The notes under the pieces: model-generated | Databases searched by the model: none | Told to the model about the DNA's origin: nothing | Seen by the model: the letters and a program-made list of their open reading frames with translations, nothing else | DNA from: an uncultured Lachnospiraceae bacterium | Lineage (GTDB): Bacteria > Bacillota > Clostridia > Lachnospirales > Lachnospiraceae | Direction: 5' to 3' | DNA: 10,774 bases | NCBI GenBank assembly: GCA_910588655.1 | Contig: CAJUPJ010000063.1 | Span: forward strand, 1 to 10,774 | In this document: piece by piece, positions 1-6,977 of the stretch | Position numbering within the stretch: position 1 is the stretch's first letter | Layout of the letters: every line of letters begins with the position of its first letter | Translations under genes and position numbers: made by a program

Positions 1-576
1 AAAAAGTTTGTTACGCAGCAGAGCTGCGGGGAATTATACCCTGAGAGATTAAATTACAAACAATATGAACAGTTAGAAAAGGATATTGTACAGCTTGCAG
101 AAATAGAACCAATTAAAGATATAAAAATATCTGTTACAGGTAATTCTGTAATTGATGCATTTGTTAATTATAAATATGGAATTGCAAGAAAAAATAAGAT
201 TAATTTTAATTTAAATATAGATATTCCGTCCAGCCTTCCATTTGCGGATGGAGATTTATGCGTAATCCTTGGTAATTTGCTGGATAATGCGCTAGAAGCA
301 AATTTTCGTAGCAAAGTAGATAATCCTTATATTAATTTGAACATTAAATACGATAGAAACAATATTATAATTATTGTAGAAAATTCATTTGATGGAAAAC
401 TTAAGCGGAATAATAGAGGAGAAAAGATTACACTTAAAGAAGATAAAAAAAATCATGGAATTGGTATAAAATCTATAAAAAATATAGTAAAAAAGTATAA
501 TGGGTATTATAACGTTACATTAGATAGTAAAGTGTATTGCGTAAGTATATTATTATATAGCAGATTTGATATATAA
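1..576 (+). CDS. agrC: AgrC-like sensor histidine kinase, C-terminal part (5' end outside window)
   Basis: The frame is open from base 1 to the TAA at 574-576, giving 191 visible residues of a GHKL-family ATP-binding domain of the AgrC type. The marks are ISVTGNSVIDAFVNYK (about residues 43-58), the N-box GNLLDNALEA (91-100), which binds Mg-ATP, and the G-box HGIGIKSIKNIVKKYNG starting at residue 152. In this family the kinase is a membrane receptor that binds the cyclic peptide made by AgrD/AgrB and phosphorylates an AgrA-like LytTR regulator. The membrane sensor domain and the phospho-accepting His-Asp box are not in the window. In relatives that box lies roughly 45-55 residues before the TGN motif, so it should sit at or just before the left edge. 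The first 18 or so residues look unlike the usual helix and include a GC-rich palindrome, so the gene could be disrupted there. Confidence 0.85.
   Translation, partial: KKFVTQQSCGELYPERLNYKQYEQLEKDIVQLAEIEPIKDIKISVTGNSVIDAFVNYKYGIARKNKINFNLNIDIPSSLPFADGDLCVILGNLLDNALEANFRSKVDNPYINLNIKYDRNNIIIIVENSFDGKLKRNNRGEKITLKEDKKNHGIGIKSIKNIVKKYNGYYNVTLDSKVYCVSILLYSRFDI
14..28. repeat. GC-rich perfect inverted repeat at left edge
   Basis: CGCAGC (14-19) and GCTGCG (23-28) form a perfect 6-bp stem around AGA. It sits in an island of higher GC at the very start of an otherwise very AT-rich gene. It could be part of the kinase coding sequence or the end of a dispersed palindromic element; copy number in the genome cannot be judged here. 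Confidence 0.4.
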
Positions 577-607
577 AAAAAGTGCTATAATTATAGCCCC
601 CTTTTTT
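575..607. terminator. Bidirectional intrinsic terminator after the kinase
   Basis: A run of seven A (575-581) and a run of six T (602-607) flank the perfect palindrome GCTATAATTATAGC (584-597), with G582 able to pair with the C run. It starts one base before the end of the kinase stop codon and separates the kinase transcript from agrD. Confidence 0.75.
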
Positions 608-633
608 ATATATTGGCTTAAATACAAGAAAAA

Positions 634-664
634 ATTACATTATTATACGGTTTTATTACATAAT
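634..664 (+). promoter_or_regulatory. Candidate LytTR (AgrA-type) direct-repeat operator
   Basis: ATTACATTAT (634-643) and ATTACATAAT (655-664) match at 9 of 10 positions and start 21 bp apart. AgrA/LytTR regulators bind about 9-bp direct repeats separated by 12-13 bp just upstream of the -35 region, and this pair ends two bases before the -35 position of the promoter proposed at 666-694. The repeat sequence does not match the staphylococcal AgrA consensus well, and the AT-rich background raises the chance of coincidence. Confidence 0.45.
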
Positions 665-665
665 G

Positions 666-694
666 AAAAATATGCGCTTTTTATATGTTATTAT
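666..694 (+). promoter_or_regulatory. Candidate activator-dependent promoter of the agrDB operon
   Basis: An extended -10 (TG at 686-687, then TATTAT at 689-694) stands 17 bp after a hexamer (666-671) that does not resemble TTGACA. A good -10 with no -35 is typical of promoters that need an activator. The start would fall near 701, leaving a leader of about 20 bases with the ribosome site AAAGGAGG (705-712). An alternative is TTGGCT (613-618) with TACATT (636-641), which I rate lower. Confidence 0.4.
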
Positions 695-720
695 ATTTAA
701 TAAGAAAGGAGGAAAGAGAA

Positions 721-879
721 ATGCTTAATGCAAAATTAAAATTGTTAGAAATTAAAAAAGTTGCATATTTTATTTCAATATTTGCATTATTTTTTGCTTA
801 TATTGGTGCTAATTCGTGTTGTGTTGCTATTTTTCACCAGCCAGAAAAACCAGATTTAACTAAATTAAGAAAATTATAA
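721..879 (+). CDS. agrD: AgrD-like cyclic (thio)lactone autoinducer peptide precursor
   Basis: This is a 52-residue precursor with the three-part AgrD layout. An amphipathic, lysine-containing N-terminal helix (about 1-17) is followed by a hydrophobic stretch ending YIGANS. The core NSCCVAIF comes next, then an acidic/proline recognition tail HQPEKPDLTKLRKL. The tail lines up with the staphylococcal tail VEVPKELTQL, which AgrB recognises. By analogy the mature signal is a Cys-Val-Ala-Ile-Phe ring closed by the cysteine thiol, with an exocyclic tail of unknown length; either of the two adjacent cysteines could close it. The start at 721 is fixed by AAAGGAGG at 705-712, eight bases upstream. 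The stop overlaps the agrB start (TAATG), so translation is probably coupled. The gene is expected to be autoinduced through the upstream repeats. Confidence 0.88.
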   Translation: MLNAKLKLLEIKKVAYFISIFALFFAYIGANSCCVAIFHQPEKPDLTKLRKL

Positions 880-1466
880 TGGAAAAGGTAGCTGTATATC
901 TTACAAAGTATATTTTATTACATGGTGTTATAAAAAAAGAAGATTACTTAATTTATAAGTATGGATTACAAACAGGTATGGAATTATTATTATGTATTAT
1001 TACCAACATTATAATTGCAGCATATATGGGAAAGATATGGGAGAGTTTGCTTTTAATGTCAATTTTCTTTATACAAAGGGCGTATATTGCTGGTATACAT
1101 ATGAAACAATTCTGCTTTTGTTATTTTATATCATGTGGAGTTATTATATTAGGTATAAGGTTTTTAGGAATTGTTATAGTACCACTTAAAATAGTAATAT
1201 TAACAATAGTGGTATGTTTATGCATGATATATAAATTGACTCTATATTTTTCATTAAAAACACCAGAAAATAAAACACAGAAATATTTTTTAAAATATAC
1301 AAAATGTATTATTATGTTTATTGCAAGTTTATCAATTATATTTTATTTATTTCATTATAAAACAGGAGTATATATTATTATGTATAGTGAATTAATAATG
1401 CTTTTGTCAAGCGGAATAAAATTTCTTATAGACAAGCTTTTAAATAAGCATAATCAAAAGATTTGA
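879..1466 (+). CDS. agrB: AgrB-like membrane peptidase processing the AgrD peptide
   Basis: This 195-residue integral membrane protein is of normal AgrB length, with several hydrophobic segments spread over residues 34-180. The catalytic motif is visible as R67-x3-A71-G72-x-H74-x6-C81. The spacing matches the His77/Cys84 pair of the staphylococcal enzyme, although the usual GG before His is AG here. A second cysteine (C79) lies close by. The conserved polar loop is present as LKTPENKTQK (126-135). AgrB cuts off the AgrD C-terminal tail and closes the (thio)lactone ring. The ATG overlaps the agrD stop and has no good ribosome site of its own, so it likely depends on coupling. The next gene begins 43 bp later on the same strand. 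Confidence 0.92.
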   Translation: MEKVAVYLTKYILLHGVIKKEDYLIYKYGLQTGMELLLCIITNIIIAAYMGKIWESLLLMSIFFIQRAYIAGIHMKQFCFCYFISCGVIILGIRFLGIVIVPLKIVILTIVVCLCMIYKLTLYFSLKTPENKTQKYFLKYTKCIIMFIASLSIIFYLFHYKTGVYIIMYSELIMLLSSGIKFLIDKLLNKHNQKI

Positions 1467-1491
1467 CAAGAATAATAATAGGTTATAAAAT
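1463..1491 (+). promoter_or_regulatory. Consensus-like promoter overlapping the agrB stop
   Basis: TTGACA (1463-1468) and TAAAAT (1486-1491) are separated by 17 bp. The match is very good, but transcription would begin around 1498, inside the ribosome site CAGGGAGG (1493-1500) of the next gene. Such a transcript would lack a complete Shine-Dalgarno sequence. It may be chance, or a weak separate promoter. Confidence 0.25.
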
Positions 1492-1509
1492 ACAGGGAGG
1501 TACTAGAAT

Positions 1510-2571
1510 ATGGATGATAACAATTTAAAGAACGTAAATGAAAATAAGGCAGAAGAAAATGTAGTTCCTGGGAATTATGGGGAATGTGAAAGCAATATAG
1601 TGGAATATTCTGGAACAATAGATGCTAGTTTTTTATGTAAAATTAGTGATTTGCCAAATTCCGTAGTAATTCAAAATTTTTATGTAACAGGTAAAAATGT
1701 AGGTAATAAAATTTATGTAACACAAAGAGATGGTGGGAATTATTATCTTAATAGATGTAATATTACATCAAATCTCCAATACTTATATGCAAATTTTCAA
1801 GATAGAATGAGAATAGAAAATGGAGGACATGGTAGTACATTAGATTTAGATTTAAATAATAATTTTGTTATTGGTACATGTGATAATTATGTTGATGGTA
1901 TACATTATTCAAAAGATTTGGGAATAGTTGCATATTCTACAAATGGAATAAATAATAATAGTATTAATAGAATTACAGGTATAGAATGTGCTAACCATTC
2001 AGGTACAAATATTAACAATGTAACTATAAAGTCAGTACTTGCCGCCTTAACTGTTAATAAAAAGAAAATTTTAGTTTATGGAAGAGCAAATCAATATGCT
2101 CAATTTAGTATTTATGATTATGATGTATTTAAGGCTGAATTAAGTACATCTGGAAAAGCTTCTTTTAAAAATAATGGAACATTAAGCAAAAATTGTAGTT
2201 TTTTTGCTACACAAAAAAATAGTAATGTTGTAGCAGTAAATTATTTTCAAGGAATTGCATTATCTAATGCTGTAAATAATGTTCATTCAATATATATTGT
2301 ATCAGGAAATGAAGGTGCAGGAAGAGAACTGGTTATTACAAAACTATTGGCAAATAAAAATAATGAAACATTAACAGTATCAAAAAGTTTAAAAATTAAC
2401 TTACCATATGGGAATAAAAGTAATAATATGATATTATCTACTATAAACTATGAGATAGAAGGAGTTCATGTAATTGATGAAAGCACTTTGTATGTAGGCA
2501 TATCCGAAGCAGGAGTGAAAGGAAATAAAAACAATGCATATCTTCTTTCTATTTCAAGAAGTAACTTTTAA
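1510..2571 (+). CDS. Helveticin J family protein (class III bacteriocin-like)
   Basis: The protein has 353 residues (about 39 kDa, close to helveticin J at about 37 kDa), no signal peptide and no membrane segment. It follows helveticin J block by block. GKNVGNKIYVTQRDGG (61-76) is followed by GGHGST (105-110) and FVIGTC (119-124). The block around residues 171-205, with AALTVNKKKIL and AQFSIYDYD, matches the helveticin blocks AAVSPDYTKFL and GHFTIYNLD. EIEGVHVI and LYVGISEAG (315-335) come near the end. The family is a beta-strand-rich, probably propeller-like fold; helveticin J itself is a heat-labile bacteriocin of Lactobacillus helveticus. The ribosome site is CAGGGAGG (1493-1500). The gene lies 43 bp after agrB with no terminator between, so it is probably the third gene of the agr operon and induced at high cell density. 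No exporter or immunity gene is recognisable beside it. Killing activity is an inference; a non-toxic secreted or cytoplasmic role is possible. Confidence 0.82.
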   Translation: MDDNNLKNVNENKAEENVVPGNYGECESNIVEYSGTIDASFLCKISDLPNSVVIQNFYVTGKNVGNKIYVTQRDGGNYYLNRCNITSNLQYLYANFQDRMRIENGGHGSTLDLDLNNNFVIGTCDNYVDGIHYSKDLGIVAYSTNGINNNSINRITGIECANHSGTNINNVTIKSVLAALTVNKKKILVYGRANQYAQFSIYDYDVFKAELSTSGKASFKNNGTLSKNCSFFATQKNSNVVAVNYFQGIALSNAVNNVHSIYIVSGNEGAGRELVITKLLANKNNETLTVSKSLKINLPYGNKSNNMILSTINYEIEGVHVIDESTLYVGISEAGVKGNKNNAYLLSISRSNF

Positions 2572-2603
2572 TTATAATATAAATAAATAATATATTTATT
2601 AGG

Positions 2604-2656
2604 TAGCATATTTGGAAGTTAATATTTATAATTTCCAGATATGCTATAAATATTTT
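2604..2656 (+). terminator. Long stem-loop, probable terminator of the agr/helveticin operon
   Basis: TAGCATATTTGGAA (2604-2617) pairs with TTCCAGATATGCTA (2633-2646), with one G-U pair, and the stem can extend inward to about 18 bp around a 7-base loop (2622-2628). The sequence after it is U-rich but interrupted (TAAATATTTTA), so termination may be partial. It ends only 12 bases before the ribosome site of the next gene and could instead act on that gene's mRNA. Confidence 0.55.
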
Positions 2657-2669
2657 ATGGAGGTGTATT

Positions 2670-4967
2670 ATGCAAAAATTAAAATATACAATTATAATAC
2701 TGGCAATAATTTTATTTTCAGGGATAACAGCCATAGTTCCTAGGACAGCCAATGCCAGAAGCCAGACAGGCTTTAGTAATGATATTAAAATGGAAACTAA
2801 TACAGATGGAAGCATTGTAAAAGTTACCGGCACTGGCAGGCTTTTTATTGGCAGCAATACTAAAGGGGTTGATACATTAAATCATAATAACCCCTGGCAG
2901 TGGCAATGTGGCATTTCAGATATAAATGTTTCCAAAGATAACAAATATCTGCTTTCAAAGGATGGCGTGCTTTATAATAAAAAGATGACAGAGCTTCTTT
3001 ATTACCCGGCTTTTAAAAAGGGGAAGGTTTTTAAAGTCCCAGGCACTGTAAAAAGTATTGCAAATTATGCTTTTACAGATAACAGGTATCTTAAGAAGGT
3101 TACATTAAACAAAGGTTTAAAAAAGATTGGAAGTTATGCTTTTTCAGAAAGTAATATCCAGAAAATTAATATTCCGTCCTCTGTAAAGAAAATTGGTGAT
3201 AATGGTTTTAACGGGTGTATGGAGTTAAAAAATATAGACAACCATGCCAGCCTTACTTTTATATCTGATGGATTATTTTATAACTGTATCTCTTTAAAGA
3301 AGTTAAATCTTGGGGATTCTGTTAAATACATATATGACATGCCATTTTATAACTGCCCTGCTTTAATTTATATTGGGGAGAATAATAAATATTATAAAAC
3401 TATAGACGGGGTGCTTTATTCCGAAGATATGAAAGAACTGGTGAAGTATTCATGTGGCAGGAACGGGGTATATAAATTGCCAGATACTGTTTTATCTATA
3501 GACCCGTATGCATTTGATAACTGCTATAACCTTAAAAGCCTTACTTTAAATGAAAATATTACAGATTTTCCTCTTTCATTTCTCAGGGGGTGCATATCAC
3601 TTGAAACAATAAATTTCCCTTTAGCTTTACAGGGGCTTGGCAGCCTCAGGTATTTTGGGGAGGAATATTTATATGATGATGAGTTATATAGCCTTCCGAA
3701 TCTGGAAAATATAAATATACCTTCTGGTAACAAGTATTTTAAAATATATAATGGTGCACTTTATTCTGGTGATTACAAGATATTATGGCTTATTCCATAT
3801 GGAAGGGACGTGCTGGATATACATGAAAATACAGAAATTATATTAAATGAAAGAGGTGCTAATAATTTTGAAGAAATAACAATTCCAGAAAGCAATAAGT
3901 ATTTTGCTTCTTATAAAGGGGTATTATATGATAAATTAATAGAAACCATAAAAATATTTCCAGGAAAATGTAAAAATTATGAAGTACCAGCACAGCTAAA
4001 AGATGCCAGTGCCCTTATATCTTATATTGATACATCTGATGACACCCCTAGAAGGTATCGTTATTCTTTTAAAGGTATTAATAATGGAGGAAGAAACCTT
4101 GAAAGTATAACTGTGGAAGAGGGAAATAAATATTTTAAGTCAGAAAATGGTGTGCTTTTTGATTATGGGATGACAAAACTCTATGTATACCCACGTGCTA
4201 AAGAAGGGGAATATACAGTTCCTGGAAGTGTTACAGACATTGATATTGATGCATTTGCAGGGGCATATAAACTTACAGGAATTACAGTTCCTTCAAGTAT
4301 AAAATATGTAGATATCAATGTTGCCGGGTGCACTTCGCTCAGGGAGATGGATTTTAAAGAAGGGATAACAGGCATAAAGCTTTATGGAAATGCAGAAAAA
4401 ACGTGTTATAAAGAGCTGGCAAATAAGTTAAATGTGAAAAATATTTATCTGCCAGGTACATTATATAATATAGTTATAGATGACATGAATAAGACAGCCA
4501 CATTCCATGCATATGGCAATACAGGTTTTTATTCATGGCAGGACAGGATTAAAAGTACAAAAAGTTATATAAAATTTAATGGCTATAAATATAAAAATAT
4601 TGGTACAGCACCTGGAAAAATTGATTTCCGTTCTGCTGTATGGAAGAAGCAGCATATAAAACTGTCATGGAAGAAAGCGGTTAAAGGTGCAGATGGATAT
4701 TTAATAATGCAGACTGTATATAATAACAATAAAGAAGCTATTAAAAGAAGCAGTATAGTGGACAGCAAAGATATAGTGTTAAAAAACTTGGAAAATACCA
4801 AAAAAACTTCTGTTACTATAAAGCCACGGAAAAGCCAGGTGTATAAGTTTTATATTGCAGCATATAAGGATATTAATGGTGTAAGGGTATTTGGAAATGG
4901 CATACATATAGAATTTGAAACTAAGAATAAAACTAGTGTTTATGATGACAGCGTATTTGTTTTTTAA
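2670..4967 (+). CDS. Secreted BspA-type leucine-rich repeat protein with C-terminal fibronectin III-like domain
   Basis: A 765-residue exported protein. Residues 1-29 form a signal peptide: MQKLKY, a hydrophobic core, and cleavage probably after ANA (27-29). From about 85 to 620 it carries LRR_5/BspA-type repeats such as VPGTVKSIANYAF, LKKIGSYAF and IPSSVKKIGDNGFNGC. These alternate with units of the form NKYFxxxxGVLYxxxxxxLxxYP, where a short hairpin precedes the next repeat. Residues about 647-750 resemble a fibronectin type III domain (ISAV-like start APGKIDF, LSWKK, ADGYLI, YKFYIAAY). No LPXTG, SLH or choline-binding anchor is seen, so it is likely secreted or loosely surface-bound. BspA-type proteins are usually adhesins or protein-binding surface factors; the ligand is unknown. 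The start is supported by GGAGG (2659-2663). The next gene is a tandem paralogue 78 bp downstream with no strong terminator between, so the two are probably co-transcribed. Confidence 0.88.
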   Translation: MQKLKYTIIILAIILFSGITAIVPRTANARSQTGFSNDIKMETNTDGSIVKVTGTGRLFIGSNTKGVDTLNHNNPWQWQCGISDINVSKDNKYLLSKDGVLYNKKMTELLYYPAFKKGKVFKVPGTVKSIANYAFTDNRYLKKVTLNKGLKKIGSYAFSESNIQKINIPSSVKKIGDNGFNGCMELKNIDNHASLTFISDGLFYNCISLKKLNLGDSVKYIYDMPFYNCPALIYIGENNKYYKTIDGVLYSEDMKELVKYSCGRNGVYKLPDTVLSIDPYAFDNCYNLKSLTLNENITDFPLSFLRGCISLETINFPLALQGLGSLRYFGEEYLYDDELYSLPNLENINIPSGNKYFKIYNGALYSGDYKILWLIPYGRDVLDIHENTEIILNERGANNFEEITIPESNKYFASYKGVLYDKLIETIKIFPGKCKNYEVPAQLKDASALISYIDTSDDTPRRYRYSFKGINNGGRNLESITVEEGNKYFKSENGVLFDYGMTKLYVYPRAKEGEYTVPGSVTDIDIDAFAGAYKLTGITVPSSIKYVDINVAGCTSLREMDFKEGITGIKLYGNAEKTCYKELANKLNVKNIYLPGTLYNIVIDDMNKTATFHAYGNTGFYSWQDRIKSTKSYIKFNGYKYKNIGTAPGKIDFRSAVWKKQHIKLSWKKAVKGADGYLIMQTVYNNNKEAIKRSSIVDSKDIVLKNLENTKKTSVTIKPRKSQVYKFYIAAYKDINGVRVFGNGIHIEFETKNKTSVYDDSVFVF

Positions 4968-6977
4968 CTTCATTTATCCGCCTGGATAAAAACATGGGGT
5001 TTTATAAAGAACATGAATGTTACAGTTAATTTACAGGGGGCGGTTATGAAAAGATTAAAATATTTATTTATAATTATTCTGTTTTTATTCCCTGGTATAA
5101 TTATGTTTAATAATTATACCAGGACAGAAGCAAAAATCCATGTAAATACCCTTCCAAATGGTGAAATTGAAAGTGTTACAGGAAGTGGCAGGTTTAATAT
5201 AGAAAAAAATATTACAGGCTTTACAAATGCCTATACTGGAAATGATGTGAAAAGTCCCTGGCAGGCAAGTATTACCGGGGGAACTGTATCAGATAAGAGT
5301 AAATACTTTATGGCAAAGGATGGTGTGCTTTATAATAAAAAGATGACAGAGCTGGTTTATTATCCTTCACATAAGAAGGCGTCTTCTTTTAAAGTGCCAG
5401 ATACAATAAAAAGTATTGGCTGTTATGCTTTTTTTGGCAACAGGTATCTGGAAAAGGTTGTCCTTAATGAAGGTGTTAAAAAAATTGGATGGGAAGCTTT
5501 TAAGAGCAGTAATATTGAAATAGTAAACATTCCTGAATCTGTAAGGGAAATTGGGTATGGGTGCTTTTCAGGATGCAGGAAATTAAAAAAGGTAAATAAT
5601 AAGGCTTCTTTAAGTGAAATAGAGGATAATACGTTCAGAAATTGTATTTCGTTGAAGAAACTGGAATTGGGAAGTAATGTAAACAAAATATCAGAAAAGG
5701 CATTTTATAACTGTGGTGCAGTAATAAATATTCCTGATGGAAACCAGAATTATATAACAGAGGATGGTATTCTTTACTCTGCGGGTGTAAAGAAGCTTAT
5801 CAGATATCCAGGGCTTAAGGGTGGAGGTTATATACTGCCTGGGACTGTACATATTGTATCACCTTATGCTTTTACTGGATGCCAGAAATTAAAAAGCCTT
5901 GAGTTAAATGGTTATATTACAGATTTTCCACTGTCACAGCTTAATGGCTGCATATCATTAGAACGGCTGGTGCTTCCTGAAAATTTACAACAGGCAGGTT
6001 TTATGGATACTAATTATAATGGAAAGCTTTATACAAGAGCACCTGCATATGGGCTAATAAGCCTCAAAGAGATAGAGGTGCATGAAGACAATGCATTTTT
6101 CAGTGTACATGATAATGCACTTTACTCAGATGATTATGAATATTTATATCTTATCCCACATGCAAAAGAGTCTTTGGAAATACATAAAAATACGCATTAT
6201 ATACTGGACAGGTTCTGCCAGAACCAGTATACAAAGATAACTGTACAGGATGGCAATAAGTATCTGGTTTCTTATAAGGGCGTGCTTTATGACAAAAATA
6301 TAAAAACCATAAAAATGTTTCCTGGTAAACTTGAGAGTTACAGAATACCAGCGTCATTAAAAAATGCAGATGCCATTATAAATTATGTGGCTGGTGAAGA
6401 GGAGGGTTACAGGCGTGGAAGCTATGTAAAGGGATTTAATGATGTTGCAGGAAACCTTAAAAGTATAACGGTTGAAAAGGGAAACAAGTATTTTTCTTCA
6501 AAGGATGGTGTCCTTTTTGACTTAAAGAGGGAAAAAATTTATTTATACCCACGTGCAAAAAAGGGAAAATATACTATTCCTGCTTCTGTAAAGAAAATGG
6601 ATGATAATGCATTTGCTAGTGTACATAAATTAACAGGGCTTGTTCTTCCATCCAGTGTAAGAAATGCTGGAATTAATATAGCAGGCTGTAATTCATTAAG
6701 AAAAGTGCTTTTTAAGGAAGGCGTGGAAACAGTATATATTTATGGCGGGGCGGAAACGGATTTTTATGGTTTTATGGGCAGGATTAATGTTAAAAATATA
6801 TATCTTCCAGGTACATTAAAAAATATTACAATAGAAGGTATTAATAATAATGCTGCCATACATGGATATAATAACCCGGATATGTGTGCAATACACTATA
6901 GTGAAGAGGATGCTTATGAGGAAGATATTATAAGCCTGAAGAATTATATAACTTCTAATGGCTATGTGTATAAAAAA
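2670..6977 (+). repeat. Tandem gene duplication of two LRR protein genes
   Basis: The coding sequences starting at 2670 and 5046 are collinear from the start codon (MQKLKY / MKRLKY) to the shared NGYxYK motif at residues 637 and 638. Long near-identical blocks remain at the DNA level, for example around 2964-2995 and 5320-5351 (gtgctttataataaaaag and flanks). Homology stops at about 4597 and 6977. Confidence 0.8.

Noticed and set aside
685..720. Upstream in-frame ATG adding 12 residues to the AgrD-like peptide
   Set aside because: The ribosome site AAAGGAGG (705-712) lies inside this extension and serves the ATG at 721; no site precedes 685.
992..1189. Second open frame inside agrB on the + strand
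   Set aside because: It is fully contained in the well-supported agrB frame and resembles no family.
5013..5045. Earlier ATG for the second LRR protein
   Set aside because: No ribosome site precedes it; 5046 has one, gives a proper signal peptide and matches the paralogue start.
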